Assembly (NCBI GenBank): GCA_025353585.1
Contig: JANXOM010000017.1
Location: 1 to 56,673 of the forward strand
Origin: Deltaproteobacteria bacterium
GTDB taxonomy: Bacteria > Myxococcota_A > Polyangia > Haliangiales > Haliangiaceae
Length of the DNA stretch: 56,673 bases
Reading direction: 5' to 3'
A model generated the notes under the pieces. It did no database searches, was not told where the DNA came from, and worked only from the letters and a program-made list of their open reading frames with translations. Positions 34,001-42,056 of the stretch are shown here, piece after piece (position 1 is the first letter of the stretch; each line of letters opens with the position of its first letter). Made by a program: the position numbers and the translations under genes.

Positions 34001-34493
34001 GCGAGCGCCCGGGCCCCGCCTGGACCCGGGTGGCGGGCGCGACGGCCGCGACCGCGCGCGCGATCGCCTCGACGTCGCTGCCCGTGAAGCGAGGGACGTC
34101 TCGCGCGATGCCGGCCGGGATCGGCACGCCCGACGCCGCGACGAGCGCGCCCGACGGCTCGACCAGCACGTGCAGCTCGCCCGCCTCGACAGGGAGCCCA
34201 TCGATCTGCTGCTCGAGCCGCACGAGCGTCCCGCCGCCGACCGCGATCTCGCCGCGCGGCTGCAGCTCGGCGAGCTCGCCGGTGTCCCAGCGCTCCGCGG
34301 CCAGGCGCGTCACCAGCGCGCGGGCCGAGGCCGTCGCCGTCGCGGCGGGCGCGACGAACGCGCCGCGCGGCACCCGAGCGATCCGCGAGCGCAACGGGCT
34401 CGCCGCGCCCTCGGCGGGCGTTGGTGACGGCGAGGTCGCCGTGCATCCGCCGAGCAACACCGAGGCAACAAGCCCCCGCAGCATGCGTGACAT
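31086..34493 (-). CDS. M36 (fungalysin-type) secreted metallopeptidase with PA domain and MYXO-CTERM-like tail
   Basis: An 1135-aa protein from ATG 34493. The signal sequence ends in a lipobox-like LLGGCTATS. Residues about 60-200 are an FTP/propeptide-type region. An M36 core is interrupted by a PA domain (about 405-520). The zinc motif AHEHGHYLHH lies near residue 559, followed by MSEGWADFSALM supplying the third ligand. Two beta-rich modules follow (a CARDB-like module and a jelly-roll with DIDDVLISG). The end, GAGCC..., a hydrophobic helix and RRRRRR, is a MYXO-CTERM-like sorting signal. A lipobox together with MYXO-CTERM would be redundant, so one may be cosmetic. It probably digests prey or extracellular protein at the cell surface. 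Confidence 0.85.
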   Translation of the reverse strand: MSRMLRGLVASVLLGGCTATSPSPTPAEGAASPLRSRIARVPRGAFVAPAATATASARALVTRLAAERWDTGELAELQPRGEIAVGGGTLVRLEQQIDGLPVEAGELHVLVEPSGALVAASGVPIPAGIARDVPRFTGSDVEAIARAVAAVAPATRVQAGPGRSRVRRVWHRDGDGLVAAWLVEAYLEDGDAVRVVTAASDGRVLARRSLVEADAFAYRVWADGAPDFHPHDSPNADFVPYPHPTLQDDYPGRLPSALVTVQGANHPAGGGSSDPWLPAGATETNGNNIDAYDDLNAPDGLTAGDFRASVTAPGIFDRSYDFTQGPLVSPDQQKASITALFFTLNYMHDFWYDAGLVETAGNAQASNYGRGGIEGDVLHAEAQDSANDGQRNNANMTTPDDGMSPRMQVYVWTGGDHHTFTAGGKPVTVSTAGFGLGTYTVTGALVADTTGCSALGAAASGKVALVDRGTCSFKQKAANAQAAGAIGLVIADNQASSTPPPLGDDTTITTAITIAVMGVSQADGAALRAELASGATPVTMARQQDPDLDGSLDATVIAHEHGHYLHHRLSQCNTTMCGAMSEGWADFSALMMTARAGDDFVHGEFPLAQYATRSFPNPGYFGIRRVPYSADLAIDPLTFIDMAAGQALPTTAPLSGGGGANSEVHNAGEIWATMLWDVYTQVQAEVGDFDAARTRMAKDVVAGLLLAPPDATPTEMRDALIAAAGAAVPGDDRLFATAFARRGLGSCAIPPARDSVDFTGIVESTILDGNPVLSAAVVADASCMADQTLDSGQSATLTVALDNAGFDPVDGVAVAVTSATPGLTVTVDTADVGTLAPGDHRELMLVAHYDAGSGSGTPVAGEIDVHVTATNGCNPSIVQKVPLRLDVDDTIDGERDDHFDTARSAWTASSATAWQHVHPTALDGAWHGADLGQAGTSSLASPPLDVDGDRDFTVTFTHRYSFEYSNATAWDGGVIEVSTDDGATWVDVSTLASPGYGPDKLGDQAGNPLAGRVGYTHQNPSYPATDEVTLAFGRKLAGKTVRLRFAVGTDQAQSAAGWDIDDVLISGISNGPFGAARPSTGTCEAHGILAPEEGAGCCNAAPLSRGTVAAVALVGGLLLRRRRRRLVPSRASRAT

Positions 34494-34538
34494 GCAGCGA
34501 GGGTAGCAGCCGGCGTCGCGGCCGACGCGCCTCATCAT

Positions 34539-36995
34539 TCAGGGCGCGGGTGTGGTCGGGGACGCGTCTACCCACCGCCCCCGGCGATAGGCGCGGACGA
34601 GCCGCGCCTCGGCGTCGATCTGAAACAGGTGGAGCCACTCGTTGTCGACGAGCGCGCGCACCTTGTCGTGCTTGCGAAGGATGACCTCGATCGCCGCGCC
34701 GGGGGCCTCGATGAACACGCTGAGGCGGAGCGGCGCGTGCACCCACCGGTCGCCATCGTGCAGCGACTGGAGCGGCAGGCCGATGCGGAGATCGCCGCCG
34801 TTCCCCTCGAACACGCCGAGGTGCCCGCCGACCACGTTGTGCAGGACCTTGTTGCCGCTCCCGTAGCGGAGGTTATCGACGGTGGAGGCGTAGTACTGGA
34901 GGTTGATCCAGTGCGTCACGACCATCGGGGCGGTCATGATGAGCTCGAGGATCGCGAGGTCCGGGTCGTCGGCGGACCGGTAGTCGTGCAGGAACGCGCG
35001 ACCGGCGAGGTTCAGGTGGCGACAGTGGGCGCGGGGCGCGACGATGAAGGCCGCGTTGTTCGCGAGGCCCCACTCCGGCCGCACCTGCGCCCAGTCGCGC
35101 GCGCGCTCGTCGATGGCGGCGCGGAGGGCCTCGTCGGAGCCCGCGGCGATGCCGAGCCGGGGGGCGCGTTCACGGCGCGCCTCGGCCCCCGCGGCCGCGA
35201 GCCAGCCACGCAGCGCGGCGACGTCGTCGCGGTGCGAGGCCGGCAGCTCCGCCAGCTCGTGAAGCGTGACGCGATCGGTGGTGGTGTCGTGACCGCCCGC
35301 GAGAAACCGGGTCGTCGCCGGGACGTCGATGCCCCGCTCGGCCAGCCCGCGGCGCACCTCGGGCTCGTTGAGCAGCGCGGCGGCCGCCCGCGCGTTGACA
35401 TCGCCGGGCTGGCCGCCACAGGCACCGCAATCGAGGCCGGCGGCGTGGGGGTTGTTGCGCGTCTGGCTGCCGTGCCCCACGAGGACGACGAGCCGCGCGA
35501 AGCCGCGCGTCAAGCTCATCGCGCGGAGCATGCCCTCGGCGAGCGCGCAGCGGTCCTCCACGCCGAGCCCGCCGCCGCCGGCGGCGCCCGTCAGCCGCGG
35601 CCGTCGCCCCTCGTCCTCGGCGCGCGACAGCCCGGCGCGCTCGGCGGCGGTCGGCCCGCTCCACCCGAGCGCATCGGCGATCAGCTTGCCGCCCACGAGG
35701 ACCCCGACCGACTCGACGAACGCGAAGCTCGACAGGGCCCCGGTCTTGAAGCTCCGCCAGGCAGAGGCGAGCGCGAGCCGCCCCGCCCGCCGCGGCGCGA
35801 GATCCGCCGGGACGCCGCAGTCCGTGACGCGGAAGCGCGGCGCGAGGAGGCCCGGCAAGTGAGGTCGGGGCCCGGCGGCCGCGACCGGCGCGTACTCGAT
35901 CGGCATCCCGAAGAACCCCGCGCAGCCGATCGTCTGCACGCGAGGATCTTGCGCCTCGAGGGCGCGGCGGAAGACCTCGGAGCGAACATCGATGCAGAAC
36001 GCCGCTTGCACGGCGATGTCCGCGGCCGCTTCCGTCGGGCGAAGTCCGTCCGGGAGCTGCCGGCAGACCTCGCGAGACCAGGCGATCTCGGCCGCCCGCT
36101 GCAGGAGCCAATCATTCGCCTGCGCTCCCCCGGCCGCCACGTCGATCTCCCCCCAGGTCGCGATCGCCCGCTGCCACTTCGCCGCGAGCGCGCCAGAACC
36201 CCGGTCGCCCGCGACGAGCAGCCACTCCCACGCGATGCGGATCGCGAGCAGGTCCACGACATGGTCGTCCTCGTCGCCCGCGAGCCGGGCCGTCCAGCGG
36301 AGATAGGCGCACCACGCGGCCCAGCCGTTGAGGTCCAGGAGCAAACCCGTGAGGTACGCCCGGCGCTCGGTCGCCGGGATCCCGAGCGCCTCGAGCGCCA
36401 CCGCGATCATCTCGCGCGCCGTGGCGGGCAACGCACGCGCCGTCTCGAGGATCTCGCGCGCACCCAGGAGGAGCACCGGGCTGCGGTCGTGCCGGACGTG
36501 GCGCTGCCAGCTCGCGTACAGCCCGCCAGCGCGGTCCGGCCCGAGCCGCGCCTGGCCGTCGTCGAAGTAGGCCGCACAGAACTGGCTCGAGCTGTGGGTG
36601 ATGAAGTCGCGCCACGACACCTCGTGCTCGAGATCACGCGTCGAATCGGCGACGTCCATCACGCGCGCGCGGCGCGGCGGGATCGGCTCGTCGCTCGCGA
36701 GGAGCGCGTGGAGGTCGGCGACGGTGACGGACGCCTCGCGCTCGGCGATCGCGTCTTCCAGATCGCGGTCGCCGAGGCGGCCCTGGCGCCACTCCTCCCG
36801 GAACCAGGCCCGCGGCATGAGGAGCCGGGCCCCGGAGAGCGCGGCGAGCCTCGCGGACACCGCCGGGAGAGGCTGTTCGACCATCGCCCAGAACGGGTTG
36901 ACCGCGATGAACCGGTCGAGCGGCCAGGTCGGCGCGATGTCCGAGCACGCCTGCGCGATGACCGCGTCGAGCTCGTCGCGGGCCAGACCGGACAT
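34539..36995 (-). CDS. dabA: DabA inorganic carbon accumulation subunit (DUF2309)
   Basis: An 818-aa protein of normal family length, carrying the beta-carbonic-anhydrase-like zinc site expected of DabA: Cys334 and Asp336 in FCIDVRSE, His508 in VGHGSQTRNN and Cys523 in GLDCGACGG. In characterised DabAB pumps this subunit hydrates CO2 inside the cell, driven by cation flow through DabB. The ATG overlaps the TGA of dabB (TGATG), so the two are made in equal amounts. The conserved opening VNPFWAM and the late HWINLQYYASTVDN are also present. Nothing suggests loss of function. In a heterotroph it would supply bicarbonate for carboxylation reactions. Confidence 0.92.
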   Translation of the reverse strand: MSGLARDELDAVIAQACSDIAPTWPLDRFIAVNPFWAMVEQPLPAVSARLAALSGARLLMPRAWFREEWRQGRLGDRDLEDAIAEREASVTVADLHALLASDEPIPPRRARVMDVADSTRDLEHEVSWRDFITHSSSQFCAAYFDDGQARLGPDRAGGLYASWQRHVRHDRSPVLLLGAREILETARALPATAREMIAVALEALGIPATERRAYLTGLLLDLNGWAAWCAYLRWTARLAGDEDDHVVDLLAIRIAWEWLLVAGDRGSGALAAKWQRAIATWGEIDVAAGGAQANDWLLQRAAEIAWSREVCRQLPDGLRPTEAAADIAVQAAFCIDVRSEVFRRALEAQDPRVQTIGCAGFFGMPIEYAPVAAAGPRPHLPGLLAPRFRVTDCGVPADLAPRRAGRLALASAWRSFKTGALSSFAFVESVGVLVGGKLIADALGWSGPTAAERAGLSRAEDEGRRPRLTGAAGGGGLGVEDRCALAEGMLRAMSLTRGFARLVVLVGHGSQTRNNPHAAGLDCGACGGQPGDVNARAAAALLNEPEVRRGLAERGIDVPATTRFLAGGHDTTTDRVTLHELAELPASHRDDVAALRGWLAAAGAEARRERAPRLGIAAGSDEALRAAIDERARDWAQVRPEWGLANNAAFIVAPRAHCRHLNLAGRAFLHDYRSADDPDLAILELIMTAPMVVTHWINLQYYASTVDNLRYGSGNKVLHNVVGGHLGVFEGNGGDLRIGLPLQSLHDGDRWVHAPLRLSVFIEAPGAAIEVILRKHDKVRALVDNEWLHLFQIDAEARLVRAYRRGRWVDASPTTPAP

Positions 36996-38593
36996 CACGC
37001 GCTCCTCGCGGGTCGGGCCGGAGATGGCGCGAGCCGGGGCGGCAACAGCCGGAAGGTCACGCGCGTGAAGAGCTCGTCGAGGTAGAACCCCGAGAACAGC
37101 AGAGGATGGAGCGCGCGCGCCAGCCGCCCACCCGGGCGGGCCTCGACGATCATCTGCACGACGAACAGCACGCCGAAGCCCGCGACCACGATGATCCAGG
37201 TGAGCGGTATGCGCGGGGGCTCCGGGACCTGGAGGAGATGACCGGCGACCGCGTGGCCGCCGGCATAGGCGGCCCCCGCGCCGGCGCCGAGCAGGATCGC
37301 GCCGAGCAGCGACCGCGCGCCGCCCTCGAGCGCACGCACGACGAGCGGCGTGACCGAGAGCCCGAGCACGATCGTGAGCGGTAGCAGCGTCGGGCTCGGC
37401 GCCTCCGCGCCGGCGAGCAGCGCATGGCCCGCCGCGACGCTCGCCGCGACGCTCGCGAGCACGAGCGCCGAGACCCCGACGAGCCGGGCCAGCGAGGCAG
37501 GCTCGCGCGGCGGGGACAGCGCCCCCACGCGCCAGGTCTCCACGACGGAGCCCGACGCGAGGAACGCGTGCGCCTTGTAGAGCGAGTGCGCGACGAGGTG
37601 CAGCAGCGCGAGGTGCCACGCGCCGAGGCCGCACTCCGCCAGCATGAACCCCATCTGGGCGCAGGTGGACCAGGCGAGCGCGACCTTGATGCTCACGCGG
37701 GTCGTCATCACGAGCGCCGCCCCGACGGCCGTGACGGTCCCGATGATCACGAGGAGGCCCTGCGCGTGCGGCGCGTGCGCCATCATCCCCGCCATGCGGA
37801 TCATCACGAAGCCGCCGATGTTCACGATCCCGGCGTGCAGCAACGCCGACACCGGCGTCGGGGCCTCCATGACCTGGAGCAGCCAGCCGTGGAACGGCAG
37901 CTGCGCGGACTTGAGGCAGACCGCGAGCACGAGGAGCACGGCCGCGAGGGGCAGGCTCGCCGGCGGCGGCCCGGGGGCCTGCGCCCACGCCGTCACGACG
38001 TCGAGATCGAAGCTCCCCGCGGAGGCCCCGACGAGGCCGGTCGCGCCGAGCATGCACAGATCGGCGAGCCGGCTCACGAGGAACTTCTTGTGGGCCGCGA
38101 CGAGCGCCTGCGGCCGGTGCCGATAGAACGTGAGGAGCCGGTGGAGCGCGAGGCTCGTGCCCAGCCACGCGAGCGCGATCACGAGCAAGTTGTTGGAGAG
38201 CACCAGGATGGTGACCGCGGCCAGCGTGGTCAGGAGCGCGCGCACATAGCGCAGCTGCCCTGCATCCCCCCGGAGGTACGACCGCGAGTAGCGGACGATG
38301 ACGACGGCGATGAGGGCGATGAGCACCAGCATCACGCGCGTCACGGCGTCGATCCGGATCAGCCCGTCGACGCTCGTGGCCGCCGCGACGAGCCCCGGCG
38401 CCACCGGGCTGCCGCCGGGCGTCGCGAAGCCGCCGATCGCGACCGCGAGGCTGAGCCCGAGGCCCAGGCCGGTGGCGACGGTCGCCGCGCGAAACGGGTT
38501 GGGCCAGGAGGCGAACAGAACGCCGAGGCCGAGCCCGGCGGGGATGGCCATCGCGAGGAGTGGGACGACGGGCCCCCACGTCGGTACGTACAT
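36995..38593 (-). CDS. dabB: DabB proton-conducting membrane subunit (NuoL/MrpA-like)
   Basis: A 532-aa polytopic membrane protein from ATG 38593, with about 14 hydrophobic segments. It has the antiporter-like signature of complex I ND5 subunits: LVLSNNLLVIALAWLGTSLA, KSAQLPFHGWLLQVMEAPTP, SALLHAGIVNIGG and HLVAHSLYKAHAFLASGS, including the Lys and His residues of the proton channel. In DabAB it couples the proton or sodium gradient to DabA. It is divergent from a LysR-type regulator across 76 bases. Confidence 0.92.
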   Translation of the reverse strand: MYVPTWGPVVPLLAMAIPAGLGLGVLFASWPNPFRAATVATGLGLGLSLAVAIGGFATPGGSPVAPGLVAAATSVDGLIRIDAVTRVMLVLIALIAVVIVRYSRSYLRGDAGQLRYVRALLTTLAAVTILVLSNNLLVIALAWLGTSLALHRLLTFYRHRPQALVAAHKKFLVSRLADLCMLGATGLVGASAGSFDLDVVTAWAQAPGPPPASLPLAAVLLVLAVCLKSAQLPFHGWLLQVMEAPTPVSALLHAGIVNIGGFVMIRMAGMMAHAPHAQGLLVIIGTVTAVGAALVMTTRVSIKVALAWSTCAQMGFMLAECGLGAWHLALLHLVAHSLYKAHAFLASGSVVETWRVGALSPPREPASLARLVGVSALVLASVAASVAAGHALLAGAEAPSPTLLPLTIVLGLSVTPLVVRALEGGARSLLGAILLGAGAGAAYAGGHAVAGHLLQVPEPPRIPLTWIIVVAGFGVLFVVQMIVEARPGGRLARALHPLLFSGFYLDELFTRVTFRLLPPRLAPSPARPARSA

Positions 38594-38669
38594 GCGCGCA
38601 CCCTAGCGATCCGCGTTCTTCTTTAAAAAGACATAATTATGCTGATATCGTTCTTTCTAGAAGAACACT
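38594..38669. promoter_or_regulatory. Divergent dabB/LysR promoter with an inverted repeat
   Basis: This intergenic stretch is strikingly AT-rich for the window (AAAAAGACATAATTATG). GTTCTT-TCTAG-AAGAAC at 38650-38666 is a perfect six-base inverted repeat with five-base spacing just before the regulator start, and a further GTTCTTC half lies at 38615-38621. This fits a LysR autoregulatory site with a second contact near dabB. Exact promoter hexamers are not assignable by eye. Confidence 0.6.
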
Positions 38670-39599
38670 GTGACGAGCGAGCTCCTGAACTTTCATCACC
38701 TCCGCTACTTCTGGGCCGTGGCCACCGACGGCAACCTCACGCGGACCGCGGCCCGGCTGCGCGTGTCCCAGTCCGCGCTGTCGGCGCAGATCCGGCAGCT
38801 CGAGGCTCAGCTCGGCGCGGCCCTGTTCCGGCGCGAGGCCCGCCGACTCGTCCTCACCGAGACGGGGCACGTGGTGCTCGGCTACGCCGAGGCGATCTTC
38901 GCGACGGGCCACGAGCTCGTGGCGACCGTGCGGTCGGGCCGGCCGCGCGAGGAGGTCCTCCGCATCGGCGCCGTCGCGACGCTGTCGAGAAACTTCCAGG
39001 AGTCGTTCGTCAAGCCGCTCCTGGCCGAGCCCCACGTCACGCTTCGCCTCGTCTCCGGGGCGACGTCGGATCTCCTCGCGCGGCTCGCCGGCCACGAGCT
39101 GGACCTGGTGCTCGCCAATCGCCCCGTCCGGCGCGAGGCGGGCCGGCCGTGGCGGAGCCGACGGGTGGCCCAGCAGCGGGTCAGCATCGTGGGCCGTCGG
39201 CGAGCGCGGGCGTTCCGGTTCCCCGCGGACCTCGGCGCGGCGCCCATGATCCTCCCCGGCCCCGATAGCGCCATCCGCGGCGAATTCGACGCGCTGTGCG
39301 AACAGCTCGGCGTGACGATCGCGGTCCTCGCGGAGGTCGACGACATGGCCACGCTGCGGCTCCTCGCGCGCGATACCGGCGCGGATGCGCTCGTGCCGTC
39401 GGTCGTGGTCCGCGACGAGCTGCGCAGCGGCGTCCTGTCGGAGCTGTGCGTCGTGCCGGGCCTGTTCGAGACCTTCCACGCGATCACGGTCGAGCGGCAG
39501 TTCCAGCACCCGCTGCTCAAGCAGCTCCTCGCGCGTGACGGGGCCGAGATCCTGGCGATGGACGACGGCGGCGCGTCACGGCGCGCCCGTCCGCGCTGA
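38670..39599 (+). CDS. LysR-family transcriptional regulator (NhaR-like), probable regulator of dabBA
   Basis: A 309-aa protein from GTG 38670. The N-terminal winged HTH is clear (FHHLRYFWAVATDGNLTRTA, LRVSQSALSAQIRQLE), followed by a LysR substrate-binding domain (IGAVATLSRNFQESFVKPLL) where the inducer pocket would lie. The N-terminus resembles the NhaR branch of LysR proteins, often linked to ion transport. Its divergent position against dabBA, with an inverted repeat between, makes it the likely activator responding to inorganic carbon. The inducer is unknown. Confidence 0.85.
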   Translation: MTSELLNFHHLRYFWAVATDGNLTRTAARLRVSQSALSAQIRQLEAQLGAALFRREARRLVLTETGHVVLGYAEAIFATGHELVATVRSGRPREEVLRIGAVATLSRNFQESFVKPLLAEPHVTLRLVSGATSDLLARLAGHELDLVLANRPVRREAGRPWRSRRVAQQRVSIVGRRRARAFRFPADLGAAPMILPGPDSAIRGEFDALCEQLGVTIAVLAEVDDMATLRLLARDTGADALVPSVVVRDELRSGVLSELCVVPGLFETFHAITVERQFQHPLLKQLLARDGAEILAMDDGGASRRARPR

Positions 39600-41561
39600 T
39601 CACTCGTGGTGAAGGACGCGGCTGACAATCCGCGCGAACGCCGGGGCCGCGACCTTGCCGCCTGACATGTCCTCTCGCGGCGCCACGACGCCGACGAGGA
39701 TCACGACGCGGCGTTCCGGGAGGTCGGCGATGCCGATGAAGCTCGCGTAGGTCACCGCGCGCCCGCCCTCGATCCAACCGGCCGTGCCGGTCTTGCCCGC
39801 GACATGCGCGCCGTCGACGCGCGCCGCGCGCCCGGTCGCGGCTTCGTCGCTCACCGCGGTCTCGAGCAACGCCAGGACGGCGGCCGCGGTCTCCGACGAG
39901 ACGAGCCGCTCGCCGGGAACCGCGCCGTGCTCGAGCGTGGGTGCGTGATAGACGCCGTCCGCGGCCAGCGCGCCGTAGGCGGCCACCATCTGGAGCGGCG
40001 TGGCCGTCATGCTGTCGCCGATCGCGAGCTCGGCACCTTCGTAGCTCCCGGTCGCGACGCGCGCCGGCAGGGCGCCCGGGCCCGCGCCGAAGTGGAAGCG
40101 CTGGAGCGTCGTCAGGTAGTCTTCACCGCCGAGCGCATCGAAGATCTTCGAGGCGCCGGTGTTCGACGAGACGGCGAGCAGGTGCGCGACATCGAGCGTC
40201 CCGTTCGGCGACGCGTCGCGGATCGCGCGCGCTCCGTAGAGCCGCGGCCCGGCGCAATCGAACTTCTGGTCGACCGTGATCGCGCGCTGCTCGAGCGCCG
40301 CCGCGATGAGGATCGGCTTGAGCGTGGAGCCCGGGGCCAGCGCGACGGTCGTGGCGGCGTCGGCGGGCTTGCCGCTCCTGCTGCCTGCGTTCGCGAGGAT
40401 CTCGCCGGTCGCGGGATCGAGGACGACGATCGTCGCGAGCACGGGCGACCACGCCGTCGTGAGGGCGGCGAGCTCGGCGTCGACGGCGCGCTGGAACGCC
40501 GCGTCGGTCGCCGGGCCGCGCGGTGGCCGTCCGCCGGCGTCGGGCGTGCGCGTGGCGTCCTGCGGGGACGCACACGCGGCCGCGGCCGCGAAGGCAACGC
40601 CGAGCGCGAGGACGATGCCGGTCCCGCGCGCCGCGAGCGGAGCCCGCCGCAAGCGCGCGGCGAGGATCGAGGTCACGCGCTGCTCGAGCGACGAGCGGTC
40701 CGCCATCGCGAGCGCCGCGCTCGGCAAGGCGAGCGCGGTCGCGACGGCGACGAGCTCCTCGGCGTACCGCGACGGGCGCACGCCGGTGCCGAGGACGGCG
40801 TCGTCCGCGGCGACCTCGCAGACGTCGCGCAGCCGGCGCGCGCCGAGCCACGCGAGCGGGTTGAACCAGTGCAGCGCGCACACGACGTCGCCGACGGCCT
40901 GCGCGAGCACGTCGCGCCGACGGGCGTGCGCGAGCTCGTGAGCGAGCACGAGGCAGCACCGCTCGCGCGACCACGTGAGCGCGTCGGCGGGAATCACGAT
41001 CGTCGCGCGGCCGAGGCCGGTGACGAACGGCGAGTCGATCTCCGTCGAGACGCGTAGCGTCGCGGGCGACTCGCCGAGCGCGGCGAGCCAGGTGGCGCTC
41101 TCCACCGGAGCGGCGCGCCGCACGAGGCCACGGGCCCGCAGCCGGGATGCGACCGCGCGGGCGAGCAGCGCGGCCGCGCCGACCAGCCACGCGAGCCCGC
41201 CGAGCGCCCCGAGCGCTCCGAGCGCTCCTGGGGACACCAGCGCGGCGGACGCGGGGCGGGCAGGACCCGGCGCCATCGCGGCCGGCCCGCCGATCGTGGC
41301 CCCGTCGCCCGTGGGCCCCGCGGTCGCCGTCTCCGTCGCGGACTCGTGCGCGAGGCCGACCCACGCCGCCGGTGCATCGACGCTCCAGCGCGGCCCGACC
41401 GCCGCCACCAGCGGCACGAGGAGCGCGGCGCCGAACGTCATCACGAGGACGAGGCGGCGGGTGGTCGCGGCGGCCCGCGCCAGCAGCCCGGAAGCCGCGA
41501 GCCCGACCGCGAGCACGAGCGCCACGCGGAGCGCGCTCGAGAGCAGCAGGTCCGCCATCAT
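39600..41561 (-). CDS. M56 (BlaR1/MecR1-type) sensor peptidase fused to a class B PBP-like transpeptidase domain
   Basis: A 653-aa membrane protein. The N-terminal half has transmembrane helices and the M56 zinc motif LAHELAHARRRD near residue 207. The extracellular C-terminal half carries penicillin-binding motifs: PGSTLKP (SxxK, near 411), SSNTG (SxN, near 464) and AGKTGTAG (KTG, near 589), with MTATPLQMVAAYGALAADG and ASFIGIADLPERRVVILVG. This pattern matches FtsI/PBP2-type transpeptidases, whereas classic BlaR1 uses a class D beta-lactamase-like sensor. It should be acylated by beta-lactams and cut BlaI in response. It overlaps the BlaI gene by TGATG. No beta-lactamase gene is nearby. Confidence 0.85.
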   Translation of the reverse strand: MMADLLLSSALRVALVLAVGLAASGLLARAAATTRRLVLVMTFGAALLVPLVAAVGPRWSVDAPAAWVGLAHESATETATAGPTGDGATIGGPAAMAPGPARPASAALVSPGALGALGALGGLAWLVGAAALLARAVASRLRARGLVRRAAPVESATWLAALGESPATLRVSTEIDSPFVTGLGRATIVIPADALTWSRERCCLVLAHELAHARRRDVLAQAVGDVVCALHWFNPLAWLGARRLRDVCEVAADDAVLGTGVRPSRYAEELVAVATALALPSAALAMADRSSLEQRVTSILAARLRRAPLAARGTGIVLALGVAFAAAAACASPQDATRTPDAGGRPPRGPATDAAFQRAVDAELAALTTAWSPVLATIVVLDPATGEILANAGSRSGKPADAATTVALAPGSTLKPILIAAALEQRAITVDQKFDCAGPRLYGARAIRDASPNGTLDVAHLLAVSSNTGASKIFDALGGEDYLTTLQRFHFGAGPGALPARVATGSYEGAELAIGDSMTATPLQMVAAYGALAADGVYHAPTLEHGAVPGERLVSSETAAAVLALLETAVSDEAATGRAARVDGAHVAGKTGTAGWIEGGRAVTYASFIGIADLPERRVVILVGVVAPREDMSGGKVAAPAFARIVSRVLHHE

Positions 41562-41950
41562 CAGCGCCCCTCCTTCTTCGCCCGCGCGATGTGATCGCTC
41601 ATGCGATCGAGCTCCTCGCGCGACAGCTTCGTCTTCGACGAATCGACGAGCGCGGCCATCGCCTGCTCCACCGAGCCGCCGAAGAACGTGCGCACGACGT
41701 GCGCCAGCGCGGACCGCTTCGCATCGGCGCCGGAGACGACGGGCGAGTAGATGTAGGTCATCCCCTCCTGCACGTGCTTGGCGTGGCCGCGCTCCTCGAG
41801 CAGGCGCATGAGCGCGCGCACCGCCGAGTAGCTCGGCGGCTCGTCGAGCTCGGCGAGCACCTCGTGCACGGTCGCGCGCTTGCGCCGGTGGAGGATGTCC
41901 ATGATGGCGCGCTCGCGCCGCGTCAGCTTCGCCGGATCGGCTTTGACCAC
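41561..41950 (-). CDS. BlaI/MecI-family transcriptional repressor
   Basis: A 129-aa protein with a winged-helix N-terminus (LTRRERAIMDILHRRKRATV, SYSAVRALMRLLEERG) and a dimerisation tail (FFGGSVEQAMAALV, LSREELDRM), of normal family length. BlaI binds palindromes as a dimer and is cleaved by its partner M56 peptidase. Two palindromes lie 18 and 41 bases upstream of its start, consistent with autoregulation. Confidence 0.92.
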   Translation of the reverse strand: MVKADPAKLTRRERAIMDILHRRKRATVHEVLAELDEPPSYSAVRALMRLLEERGHAKHVQEGMTYIYSPVVSGADAKRSALAHVVRTFFGGSVEQAMAALVDSSKTKLSREELDRMSDHIARAKKEGR

Positions 41951-41967
41951 GACCCGGTGATACCAGC

Positions 41968-41983
41968 TGCTAATTTCTTAGCA
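41968..41983. promoter_or_regulatory. Probable BlaI operator 1
   Basis: TGCTAA-TTTC-TTAGCA, a perfect six-base inverted repeat between the repressor start and the divergent gene at 42057. It resembles the AT-centred BlaI/MecI operators. Confidence 0.65.
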
Positions 41984-41990
41984 AGTTATA

Positions 41991-42010
41991 CCTGCTACTT
42001 TTTTAGCAGG
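41991..42010. promoter_or_regulatory. Probable BlaI operator 2
   Basis: CCTGCTA-CTTTTT-TAGCAGG, a perfect seven-base inverted repeat sharing the GCTA/TAGC core with operator 1. It lies about 46 bases before the divergent ATG at 42057, so it may control both directions. Confidence 0.65.
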
Positions 42011-42056
42011 TGGTGCAAACCCGCCCAACTGCCGGCGATCGTGCCACAGTGCAGCG

